Assembly: GCA_963556695.1 (NCBI GenBank)
Contig: CAUWAG010000007.1
Location: 2,232,001 to 2,296,000, forward strand
Direction: 5' to 3'
DNA length: 64,000 bases
Source of the DNA: Anthostomella pinea
Taxonomy: Eukaryota; Ascomycota; Sordariomycetes; Xylariales; Xylariaceae
Positions 45,873 through 56,736 of this stretch are shown piece after piece; the stretch's first letter is position 1; each line of letters begins with the position of its first letter. A model generated the notes under the pieces. The model saw only the letters and a list, made by a program, of their open reading frames with translations. It searched no databases and was not told the DNA's origin. Both the position numbers and the translations under genes were made by a program.

Positions 45873-47489
45873 ATGGACCGAGACTCTATCACCGTTGGCG
45901 AGGATGATCTGACCACTCCTCAGAACGAGAAAGCACAAAGACCGAGTCATACCAGCAGCGACACAATCGTAGCTGTTCTCGACGACAGCATTCCCCATAA
46001 GGACTCGCCAGACTCTGAACCTGTTGTTGTTCTTCCAACCCCGTACACGGTCCACACGCAAGGCGCGAAGCGGCTGATCGTTGCGAGCGCCGCCTTCAGT
46101 GCTCTGTTCGCCTCGTGGACGGCGCAGATCTACCTGCCGGCGCTCAAGATAGCAGCCGATGACCTGCACACGTCGGTTCAAAAGATCAACCTCACGGTCA
46201 CTAGTTACATGATCTTCCAAGGGGTATCGCCCATCTTCATTGCCGGCTACGCAGACACCTCCGGACGACGACCAGTCTACATCACATGTTTTATCCTCTA
46301 TATCGCCGTCAACATAGCCCTCGCTCTTTCAGACAGCTATGGCAGCCTCTTCGCATTCCGGATTCTCCAGTCCGCCACTATATCAGCAACCCAAGCGCTC
46401 TGTCAGGGCGTCGTTGCCGACGTTGCCACGAGCTCGGAACGAGGCCAGTACACGGCTTTCCTAGCCCTCCCGGTCACGCTGGGACCGAGCATCGGGCCCG
46501 TCATTGGCGGTGCCATAGCGACGTATCTGGGGTGGCGGAATATCTTCTGGTTCCTCACAATATGCGCCGTCATCAACCTCGGGATCCTGTTCTGCTTCTT
46601 CCCGGAGACGTGCCGCACAGTCGTAGGTGACGGTTCCATCCTCCCGCGAAAGCGGAACCAGACGGTGCGACAGCTGCTCCAGAACCGCAAGAAGAAGAGC
46701 GGCTCCGACCCGGAGAACACCATCACGATAACTGCGAGCCTCGAGGCCGCCGCACCCAAACCTGCTTCCGCCTGGACGCGCTTCCGCACGTCCCTCCTCC
46801 TACTCGTCGAGAAAGAGCTCAGTCTCCTGTTCTTATACGGCGGGCTCCTGTTCGCCGGTGTCTACGCCGTGGCCACGGCGGTGCCCAGCCTCTTCGCCGA
46901 CATCTACGGCTTCGACGGTCTCAAGATCGGCCTGATATACCTGCCGCTGGCCGCCGGCTCCATAGTTTCTGTGGTCCTGACCGGGAAGGCCTTGAACTGG
47001 AACTTCCAGCGCCACGCCAAGAGGCTCGGACTGGAGGTGGACAAGGACCGGCAGATGGACCTCATCGACTTTCCGATCGAGAAGGCGCGCATCGAGGTTG
47101 TCATCCCGCCGCTCATCCTTAGTTTCGTCGTGATCACGGCCTGGGGGTGGGCGCTCGATACCCAGGTCTCGATCGGGATCATCTGTGTCCTGGTGTTCCT
47201 GCTCGGCCTGGGACTCGTCAGCGTGACGAGCGTCTTCAACGCGCTCATCGCGGATATCCGGCCTGGAAAGACGGGCGCGGCGGCCGCGGGAAATAATATC
47301 GTCAAGTTCCTCCTCAGTGCCGCCATGTCGGCGTCCATCAACCCACTCATCCAGGCCACGGGGCCGGGTAAGGCGTACTCTATCATAGCGACCTTTTACG
47401 TTCTCTTATCCCCCCTGTTGTATCTCGTTGTCAGGAACGGGATGAAGTGGCGGAGGCAACTACGAGACAAAGAGGGAGGGAGGGAATGA
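45873..47489 (+). CDS. MFS exporter, DHA1 (CexA/Qdr/Dtr-type)
   Basis: Intronless, 538 aa from ATG 45873 (MDRDSITVGEDD). A polar N-terminus of about 70 residues precedes 12 predicted membrane spans. Family motifs: GYADTSGRRPVY (motif A loop), the antiporter motif region LPVTLGPSIGPVIGG with YLGWRNIFWF, and FFPETCRTVVGDGS, a phrase typical of the DHA1 branch that includes the Aspergillus niger citrate exporter CexA and yeast Qdr/Dtr proteins. A long central cytoplasmic loop lies between spans 6 and 7. It ends in a basic tail. The position next to a citrate-synthase-like enzyme makes export of a tricarboxylic acid or alkylcitrate-type product a reasonable guess, but drug export is equally typical of the family. 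An upstream in-frame start at 45771 was not used because it adds unrelated sequence. Confidence 0.88.
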   Translation: MDRDSITVGEDDLTTPQNEKAQRPSHTSSDTIVAVLDDSIPHKDSPDSEPVVVLPTPYTVHTQGAKRLIVASAAFSALFASWTAQIYLPALKIAADDLHTSVQKINLTVTSYMIFQGVSPIFIAGYADTSGRRPVYITCFILYIAVNIALALSDSYGSLFAFRILQSATISATQALCQGVVADVATSSERGQYTAFLALPVTLGPSIGPVIGGAIATYLGWRNIFWFLTICAVINLGILFCFFPETCRTVVGDGSILPRKRNQTVRQLLQNRKKKSGSDPENTITITASLEAAAPKPASAWTRFRTSLLLLVEKELSLLFLYGGLLFAGVYAVATAVPSLFADIYGFDGLKIGLIYLPLAAGSIVSVVLTGKALNWNFQRHAKRLGLEVDKDRQMDLIDFPIEKARIEVVIPPLILSFVVITAWGWALDTQVSIGIICVLVFLLGLGLVSVTSVFNALIADIRPGKTGAAAAGNNIVKFLLSAAMSASINPLIQATGPGKAYSIIATFYVLLSPLLYLVVRNGMKWRRQLRDKEGGRE

Positions 47490-50400
47490 GCTAAACTGGA
47501 GGTTCTGAGTCCGAGTCGGTCGCTCGTTAGAGAAGCTTGTCATATGTGATCATAAATAATAGTACCGCATATAGAATAGAATAACTACTTTCTCCTTACC
47601 GTGTGCAACTGTATCATTGAAAGGACCCGATCTTCTGAATTCTTGAGGATAAGACACTTGCTACTGTATAACGTCACAGGGCCCGCTTAGTGATGCTTAG
47701 AGAGCTCTGTTGCTGTGAAACGACTATCCAGTAGTGAATTTGGCTGCGTAATGAAGCTTCTATGCAATGCACTCGCTTATCATGAAGAGGGCCTGTGCCC
47801 TTGCATATACAATGCATGAACGTCCCGTTGCAGCATACATGAAGAAAGCCACATGCCCAGCAGGATGGCTTGAAAAGCTGCAGTAGTCTATCGACACCCA
47901 GTGCATAGCATCGTCTAGAAGCAGTTTAATATAAATCGCAGTAGCGCCCACGTGGTCGCCAACGTACACATCGTCCTCGCCAACAATGCACGGATGGCTC
48001 TTGCAGAACCGCTCGCGTATCGAAGTCGGGGCTTGCGGTAGATGCCGAGTTCGGGAGACATACTATATTCGACATTAGGGTCCAGCCACTCGCGAAGGTC
48101 CTCTACCTGTCGAAACCGATAGGAAGCAGTTAGGAAACCGCCGATCAGTTGCGAGTGACGTCTCAGGGGCGTCCTAGGTGGTCAGCCCGGGCGAACCCAT
48201 CGACCCGACTGACTGGTAGACCATCATGTACAAACGGTACAAGTACCTCATGTATCTAGGACCACATGCCAATGTAGTAATCCCATGCACACGTGTCGAT
48301 CTTGCAGTGAGCATGCTTAAGGCACGTTGGCATGCGGAGTCGGGCGGTGAGTGTCTAGCTGTCCAGCCTTCCTGGAGCCCCTGAGAGCACGAGGAGGTAC
48401 CAAAGCCACGTGCATGATGGCCATATTAAATGCAGCCCACTGCACAATAGCTACCATGCGGCCATCTCTGACAGACTGTAGATCGCGGCAGGTCTAAGCG
48501 GGCTGTTTTTACATGCAGGATGCATTGGGGTTCCCAGCTAGATAGATGCCCGCGGTCGCCAGGGCGAACGCAGCCCCATAGATAGACACAATCCCTGCGC
48601 CTACGGACCAATGCCAGCCGGGCCCTTTCCTAAGGGTCAGTTTCTAGTACGGGTGTTTTGTGACATATCTTAGTCACTACTTCGATGCGATATTAGTGTG
48701 CTTCTCGTGCCTCCCTCGGTGGTGGATGGACAAGTCCTCTCCGCGTCTATTACGTACTGAAGTCCCACGGCCTCGCATTACTCCCTCACATTAATATGTT
48801 GCCCAGAGTCCCGAGTTGGTTGTACTCCCTAATCTCAACGTTGCCGTTCATCTTCGCCCAGATTTCATAGGTCGGCACGCTGAGTTCGCAGGAGATCTGA
48901 CGCTACGTGAAGATCTGGTGGACAGCCTAGGTACATATGGTTCGGGAAAGAGGCGCTGTAGTCTATGACGCCCTTAAGATTCTATTTACACGAATACCTT
49001 GTAGATGCGATCAACCAAGTCATCATCCAGCCTCATTAGCAGCGTGAGGCGCCCCCCGGAACCTGGCCCTGGTGGCCGGCCCCCTTTCTTGTCTACTCGG
49101 TGACGATAGCGCCCTAACTTGAATGAGCTGTACGCATCTGTAAACATCGCATCGAAATTCGAGCAATTCACTTGAATAAGTATCTCGAGGTCTCCTCAAT
49201 ACCATGGCGGCCATGGTGGCCAATTGGTCATACTTATTGACGTTACTTCACGCTTCAGGTCGCAATCCACCGTGTCTAGGGCTGACATGATTATTTAAAC
49301 ATTGAATACTACAAGATATTGAAAGGTAAGCGGCGTGGAATAAAATATTCGCGGTGGATATATCAGGCAGCGGTACAGCCCATTCGGTAGCGGTTCAAGC
49401 TGCGAGCTACGAGAGATGGGGGGAGTTGATGTGCACAGTCTACAGGTAAGGGAACTTGTATAAAGTGTTACACAAGAAGCGATACTCAGGGGGTTGCTGC
49501 AAGTGATTGCTTTGGTCATAGGTCGTCGATCTACGTTCCGCAGCAACAGCACTCCGGGAGCACCACTGAGTGGGGCCCCAAATCGATGGCACCGTTTTCT
49601 CCAGAGAAACTGAATATTAAGTGTAAGCAGCATGCGAAAGTAATGAGATCCTGTGTCGACAATGGGCACCTTCATGACGGTCAAACCACTAGCTATCTGA
49701 GCTTGAGGCAACCATCAATAAGGGGTAGCAATATCGCGGACGCATCATCCATTAGCTAGGCGATATATTAGGCTCGCATGTAATGTGACTGCTATGTGAT
49801 ATTCTCCCTTATGTGCTCCTGCTGATCTTCAAACGGGTGTGTGATTATACCCTACTTTGCCCTGGTCTGCCTCACTTCGCACCTTCTTCTGATCCGGCCG
49901 TCCACATCAATGGACTTGGTACTTTAGATCCTCTGTTTGTACTCTGAGATATAATGTCAACGGCGAGTGCTTCTCTCGACACCACTTTCAGTCTAGTATG
50001 ATACTAAATGGCGTTGTCGTCTTTGGAGAGGAATATTACGAGAGGCTCGAACCATAACGCGGCCTAGTTTCAGTACGTCGTTCCAAGGAAACGATAGCGA
50101 CGAGTGGCCAAGAGAAATTCTCCCCATGCGATGCTCCAAGTACGAGCCGGGAACTTTCCGGCACTGGCACTTCATCTGCCATTGGCAATCTCGGTGCCAC
50201 AACCTGGACGTCAGCCTGGGAATATGCTGTACGGATGCTGATGACTGGGCAGCAGTTTCTCATTACGCCCCCTTTTAATCAGCTCCTGGGCTGTGGCTTC
50301 AAAGACCCCTCCAAGTAGTCCTTGATTTCCTGTGAAATCAGGCCAAGTGCGACACAAGGGAGCGCAGAGAAGCTTCAGCGACTCAGATAGTTGGCTGAGA

Positions 50401-50706
50401 GCACCAACATCGGCGCTGACACTGCCGTCTAACGATCAATCTAGCTTGTTAAGCAGCCCAACTGGGACCGTAATGAATCGGGATGTTCGTCGCTCTACAC
50501 GGGCTCATGTGCTTCAACGCTCGTCTAACGGCGAGGTTCTATCCATGAGCTGGCAGGACTCCCATCGCCATCAACTCATCCGCGCCCTCCGACCCAATAG
50601 CATGGTCCTGGTCGGCTGCCCCGACTCCATGATAACGTCCCTCTCGGAACGGCACACCTGGAACCGACATCAGCATGAAGCCTTCATTGTGCAAGTTGGT
50701 TACAGG
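47490..50706. other. 3.2-kb interval, no gene supported
   Basis: Many stop codons in all frames; the longest frames are about 60-140 codons and have no motif. Possibly decayed sequence beside the UstYa-like remnant. Confidence 0.5.
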
Positions 50707-51362
50707 CTACTTACCGAGATACGGATCCACCAGCACACCCAGCTCCATCAGATCCCGGGACCGCTCCTTCTGCCAATCATACAGCCTGTTCCAATGGGTG
50801 AATTCCTGCACATTCTGGAAGTCAGCGATGGGAAATACTGAGGTTGGCTCCCAGGTCATAGTAATCATGGAGACGTCGGCGTGACGTATGACAGACTGCC
50901 GCAGGATCTCGAGACGATGATCTGTTCGTACGGGGCTCATCAGTAACTGCTTTATTTATAGGGGAAACGGACAGGAGTATGAACTCACCATTGTGTAGCC
51001 AAATTTAGGCGTCGCTCCTCGTCGGTAATATTGGGGAAGTAATAAGCTTTCCCGCGCTGTAATTCGATGGAGTGTATGCAGAGGTTTGAGCCGGTTCACA
51101 ATGCAATGGAGCTGAGGAATCACACTGAGCTCCACCCAGTAGCTATCCTCTTCTCCGGGCATGGGAATCGATTTCAGGTAACCCTTCACCGCTCACTCGG
51201 ATGTCGCCGTACTGGAGGAGCTCTTTCCACTATTGTCCCTTTCGTCAGTGTATATCCCAATCGACAAGGGGAGCACTCGCTAACACGCACAGCTTGGTCA
51301 ACTTTCGGTGATGGTGGCTCTGGGTACGGTGACACAATCCTGAGCCAGTTCTGGTATTCCAT
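50707..51362 (-). pseudogene. Decaying UstYa-like (DUF3328) oxidase gene
   Basis: Three coding blocks fit the family in order. Block A ends PEPPSPKVDQA at 51291; block B starts WKELLQYGDIRVS at 51229 and ends at 50989; block C begins at 50946 and includes LEILRQSVIRHADVSMITMTW and ends VDPYLGK. The first HxxHC motif reads PQLHC and the second TDHR in place of HxxHC, so key residues of both signature motifs are lost. A one-base insertion separates RVSGEG from YLKSIPMPG within block B. No transmembrane segment or clear start was found upstream. UstYa-like proteins oxidise ribosomally made cyclic peptides and other fungal metabolites; this copy is very probably non-functional. Confidence 0.65.
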
Positions 51363-52677
51363 AAGAGTGGCGAACTGTCACAATACTACACGCGCAGATC
51401 AGACTGGTTTAATGACCAACATCCGCACATTATCGTCCTACAAGTAAGCCTTGATCATAACGTTACCTTCGTCTGCCAGCCTGGTCTCGTGTTGGCTTGC
51501 AGCTGTAATCGCAGTTTCGGTCTGCTCGGCTGGGTAACGTTGTGTCATGTTGAGACTACCAACTATCAAAACACCAGGCTCGGAATCCGTCTCCCAGAGA
51601 GAGTGGTAGTATCAAACATCTGCTGCGTTCTCACAACACTATCAATATTCCTGCAATCCTCCAGATAATCCAAATCTTCCAATACTTGCAAAGGTCCCAA
51701 GTCGAATTTTTAGTATGGCATGATGCACATTGCGCCCAACCGCGTACCCTTCATTCTGCAACCGAATCTCCTCCATTGCGCGCCAAATCCTCTATCCTCT
51801 TTGCCCCTAAATCCGCTACCGTGGCTCTGTCTTCTCTGTTCCTTTTTCTCCTCTCTCCTCTCACCTTGCCGAGCGGGACAGATAAACACATACATTTACT
51901 TACCTCCACCTTCTATTCCAACTCAACTCGAAGACTCGCTCGCTCACGCATGGGCAGTCAGCCCCCTTTCTCTCACCTCCACCTCCCACAACCCCCGATC
52001 CTTATCCCATACAATCTACCTTACGTTACCCACCTACCACACCAGTAATCGATCCACCCAGCACACCAGCAACCGATGACAGCCCAACAACCGAAACCTC
52101 CGCTCCTTCGTCCTACAATGAACGCCCCCTTCGTTACTCCCTTCCCAACCCCCCTACCCTCTATTAGCCCTCTGACTACCGGCCTTATCTTCCTATCAGC
52201 TGCCCTTCCGTCCCCCTCTCTCCCCCCTATTCCATTCCTCCCTAACTTTATCCACTGTTCCGGCCTTCCCTTCTCTCCCTCTCCTCTTCCTTTCCAACAA
52301 GCCATACATACAAAAGCCCAGCACCACCCCTGACTCAGCTTCATTACCACCACCACAACCCAAAAGCGGCCAGCGTCCCGGGGCAACTCCCAGTCTAGCC
52401 ACCACAGATGGCACCGAATCAAGCACGCACAGATACAGTGGGGTGGTGTCAACAGTCAGCGGCACGGCTCGGTTCTTTCGTCCTGAAACCGACGAAGAAG
52501 CCACACCGACGGGAACGCTTGCTTGTGTGTATGTATGCACGCTAACAGGACCAGCTGTCCAGGATGAATTGCCAAGACAGAAATCCTCACGTTACTAGCA
52601 GTGAAACAGGGAAATTCATGAACTCGGTTTATTTTGTGCGCCGTGGGTATGCCATAAGAACAGGTCTATGAAAAAAA
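51363..52677. other. 1.3-kb pyrimidine-rich interval downstream of BiP
   Basis: About 51740-52400 is strongly C/T-rich on the plus strand, giving spurious Pro/Ser/Leu-rich frames. The right end is the 3' UTR side of the BiP gene. No gene supported. Confidence 0.55.
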
Positions 52678-54924
52678 CTACAACTCATCGTGGTCCAGGG
52701 GCTCATCGTCCTCAGCCTCGCCACCAGCACCGCTGTACATCTTGGAGGTGATGGGGTACGCGACGTTGGACAGCTTCTCCTTCTGCTCTTCGAAGTCCTC
52801 GGCGGAAGCCTCAGCGGCGTTCTCCTCAAGCCAGTCGGTGGTCTCCTTGACAGCCTCCAGAAGCTAGAAAGGGGGTCAGCACTCGGACAATGTTCAGCAT
52901 TACAATGGGCAAAACTTACAGTGTCCTTCTCATCCTCGTCGATCTTGCCACCAAGACCATCCTCATCGTTGACTTGGTTCTTCAGGTTGAAAGCGTAGTT
53001 CTCAAGACCGTTTCGGGCCTCAATGCGCTCACGGGTAGCCTTGTCTTCCTCGGCATACTTCTCAGCCTCGGCGACCATGCGCTCGATCTCTTCGGGGGTA
53101 AGACGACCCTTGTCGTTGGTAATGGTGATGGACTCGGTCTTTCCAGTGCCCTTGTCGTGGGCCGAAACCTTGAGAATACCGTTGGCGTCGAGCTCGAAAG
53201 AGACCTCAATTTGAGGGACACCACGAGGCGCAGGGGGAATGTTGGTCAGCTCGAACTTTCCGAGGTTGTTGTTGTCCTTGGTCATGGAACGTTCGCCTTC
53301 GAATACCTGGATCAAGACCACGGGCTGGTTGTCGGCGGCGGTGGAGAAGATCTGGCTCTTGCGAGTGGGGATTGCAGTGTTGCGGGGAATCAACTTGGTC
53401 ATGACACCACCGGTGGTCTCGATACCAAGGGTCAAGGGGTTGACATCCATGAGCACGAGGTCTCCAGTGCCCTCCTCACCGGAGAGAATACCAGCCTGAA
53501 CAGCAGCTCCGAAAGCGACAGCCTCATCGGGGTTGATACCCTTGCTAGCCGTCTTGCCATTGAAGAACTCCTCGAGAAGCTCCTGAACCTTGGGGATACG
53601 GGTGGAACCACCAACCAGCACGATGTCGTCGATCTCGTCCTTCTTCATCTTGGCGTCCTCGAGAACCTGCTTGACGGGCTTCAGAGTTCGCTTGAAGAGA
53701 TCCATGTTCAGCTCCTCGAACTTGGCGCGAGTCAGGGTCTCGGAGAAGTCGTTGCCCTCGAAGAAAGCCTCGATCTCAATGCGGGTGGTCTTCTGGGAAG
53801 AGAGGGTTCGCTTGGCCTTTTCGGCCTCGCGCTTCAGTTTACCCATGGCCTTCAGATCCTTGCTGATGTCGACCGAGTTCTTCTTGTTGTACGACTTGGC
53901 CAGGTGGTTGATGATTCGCTGATCGAAATCCTCACCACCAAGATGGGTGTCACCAGCAGTAGCCAGGACCTCAAAGACACCGTCGTCGATGGACAGAAGG
54001 GAGACATCGAAGGTACCGCCACCCAAGTCGTAAACAATGATGTGACGCTCGCCGTTGGTCTTGTCCAGACCGTAGGCAATAGCGGCGGCAGTAGGCTCGT
54101 TGACGATACGCAGCACATTCAGACCGGCAATGACGCCAGCGTCCTTGGTGGCTTGTCTCTGGTTATCGTTGAAGTAGGCGGGAACAGTGACGACGGCGTG
54201 GGTAACCTTCTTGCCCAGATACGACTCGGCAACCTCCTTCATCTTGCCAAGAATGACGGCAGAGATTTCTTCGGGAGTGAACTTCTTGGGGGAGCCCTGA
54301 ACGTCGACCTGAATGGTGGGCTTGCCATCTTTCTGGATAACCTTGTAGGGGAAGTGCTTGAGATCGTTCTGGAGGGTCTTCTCCTCCCACTTGCGGCCAA
54401 TGAATCGCCTGTAGTAAGAAGGGTAGTCAGTGGATTTGTCCCATCGAGCTCGACTATCTGGGGAGGGAGAATTGGCATCGCTGGGTGTGGATTCCTGTGG
54501 TGTAACTTACTTGACGTCGTAGATGGTGTTGTATGGGTTGCCGGCCGCCTGTTGTTTGGCGGCGTCTCCGACTAACCGTTCTTCCTCGGTGAAGGCGACG
54601 TATGAGGGGGTAATTCGGTTTCCTTGGTCGTTGACGAGAATCTCGACCTTGCCGTTTTGCATCACACCGACGCAAGAGTATGTGGTTCCCAAATCCTGTT
54701 GAAGAAGAGGCAGAGGTCAGCAAGGGGCCGCAGCGCCGCGGGCAGGGACGGGGCAAGGTGCAGCGTCAGGGTATCCAACTTACAATACCGATAACAGTTC
54801 CGTAGTCTTGCTCCGTATCCTGCGCATTCACGCTCGAGACGAGTGCGAGGGGGCTGAAGAGGAGAAGGCTCCAGGCGATCATGCCAAAGGCGATCGCCCA
54901 GTAGCTCTGGGAGCGTCCGGCCAT
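52678..54924 (-). CDS. KAR2: BiP/Kar2, ER-lumenal Hsp70 chaperone
   Basis: Four exons (54784-54924, 54511-54695, 52920-54408, 52678-52863) encode 666 aa. A signal peptide ([20 protein letters not shown], then [15 protein letters not shown]) and the C-terminal ER-retrieval signal HDEL are both present, identifying the ER paralogue. Nucleotide-binding-domain signatures: [13 protein letters not shown] (spliced from exons 1 and 2), [15 protein letters not shown] and [14 protein letters not shown]. The interdomain linker [14 protein letters not shown] and the beta-sandwich substrate-binding domain are intact, followed by the helical lid ([19 protein letters not shown]). BiP folds secreted proteins, drives translocation and senses unfolded-protein stress. 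Exon 4 was chosen over read-through because only the spliced frame ends in HDEL. Codon use is strongly biased, as expected for an abundant protein. Confidence 0.98.
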
Positions 54925-56736
54925 GGTGATGGCGGCTTCTGCAATCAGATGTGCAGTGTTAAAGGGGTATTAAATCAAGTGGAATAGAGTCAGAGGAAGA
55001 GAAACGAGACACCAGAGTCGGAGTGTCGTCGAACTGTTGTGTTCAGCTGGGGTGGTATGTAGTGGAATGAGGAGGGAGAAGAAGAAGCAGAAGCCGAGTC
55101 TGGGAAATCTTATATGGCTGAGGTAGAGGCCGAAGGCACTTGTGGACAAGTTGCAAAAAGACACATCTTCAGTAAAAGTGGGACAATCGACACTGACACC
55201 CATTCAGTGTTCAGTTCACCAAACGGAACAGCTTGCAACATGGAAGTACCCATGGTCCACCGCTGCACCAAGAATGTGTGGGTAGTGCGACAGAAGGAAC
55301 GTGGCCTCTCCAGTCGGGTCCATTCAGGCACGTGATCCACTGTCCAGGGTCACGGGCACTGACTGGCGGGGCTCCTGTGACCCATACTGGCCAGCCTAAA
55401 CAGTGGAGCCGCCCCCTGTAAATGACAGCTTTCAGTCTTCGTTGCACTTCCACTCCTTCTTCACCATTGTTCTCCAACGTTCTGCAAGGCCAGATCAGTC
55501 GCAGTTCACCATCAAAGGATTCATGGGACATGTAATCTGGTCTCTTATTCACTGCCACAGCCAAGCATCTACAGCTCCCAATCCTCCATTCACCGAACCA
55601 GCCATGGTTGCATCCCATCACTCAAGTACAAGTATACACCTGTCCATATTGTAGGCTAGCTGTCTATTCACGTCAGTACCTATCTAAACACCATGAATGT
55701 GTCACAATGGGGTTGAGGATGATTGTGGACGTCGAACAGGACCTACCTTACATACGGCTAACTCCCATACGATCCTTCGCGGGTTTCTCGCCTTCCTACC
55801 TATACCTGATCATATCATCATGAGCCTACTGTACACTATCCACCCCTATGGTCGGGCAGTTGAAGCCAGATCGCCGCAACTTGGGGTCCGTCGAGTTGGT
55901 CGTGGCCGCTCCGCGTGATGCGGGGGATCCCTGTCCGTCTGGTTGTCCCTCCATTGGGGGCGAGCTATGGGGGCGAACCGCGAGAACTCCGATACGTATC
56001 CTGACTTCTGACTTCTGACGAGACCTTATCAGGGTGTGCCTTCTGACCAACCTGCCTACAAGACGCATCCCATGATACGAATGCACTCCCAGTTCGATGC
56101 AACAACGCATCAGACACTTATCGTCCTTGCAGATTCGATGGAACCATCCTCTCCGTGACTCTCAAGCCCTCGGCACTCTGGCCCTACCAGACTACCGCCC
56201 TGCTTCCTGAGCCTCATGACGCGAGCAAGAGAGAGGTCCTGATTTTAGACTCGAGAGTTTCACGTGTATAATAGATTGGCATACTCTATGTGGTGTTGCT
56301 GCCAGGTAGGTCTGTACGTGATGCATGTATGTAATACCGTCCCAGTCCCGCGCCACACTCTATCGTAGAGACTATAGTACACGCACGTGTAATACACAAG
56401 GTGACATTAAGAGTTCTCACCCCTTGTCACGACTGATATATGGTTTCTGCTAGATGGATTGTGAGATGCAGAAAGCGGCCAACGTCTTACACGCAGGACT
56501 GCTGGTGGATGCTCGTGGACTAGCAAGGCTGAATCACTTCGATTGTCGCTACGGTAAACAGTAGCCTTGGCGGCATCGTACACAGACGATAGTCAGACAG
56601 TCTGAACAGACACGTCACTGTATGAAATTACTATCTTGCGTGTACATCTTGCATATACCGGCGTCCTCGACATCTTTCATCACTTGCCTTTCCTGGCAGC
56701 CGTGCCATCAATCCGGGAGTAGTAGATGGACGAGCA
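54925..56736. other. BiP upstream region and intergenic sequence
   Basis: 1.8 kb with no supported gene. The part near 54925 is the BiP 5' leader; a CACGTG core occurs at 55329-55334. The rest separates BiP from the HET gene. Confidence 0.5.

Noticed and set aside
51686..52452. Several frames of 85-143 codons on both strands in the pyrimidine-rich tract
   Set aside because: Their Pro/Ser/Leu or Gly/Trp/Arg content follows directly from the C/T bias; no motif or splice structure.
52890..54575. A 561-codon open frame on the plus strand antisense to BiP
   Set aside because: It mirrors the strongly biased codons of the Hsp70 gene; long antisense frames over hsp70 are a known codon-bias artefact. 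No domain, and the real gene with introns and HDEL is on the minus strand.
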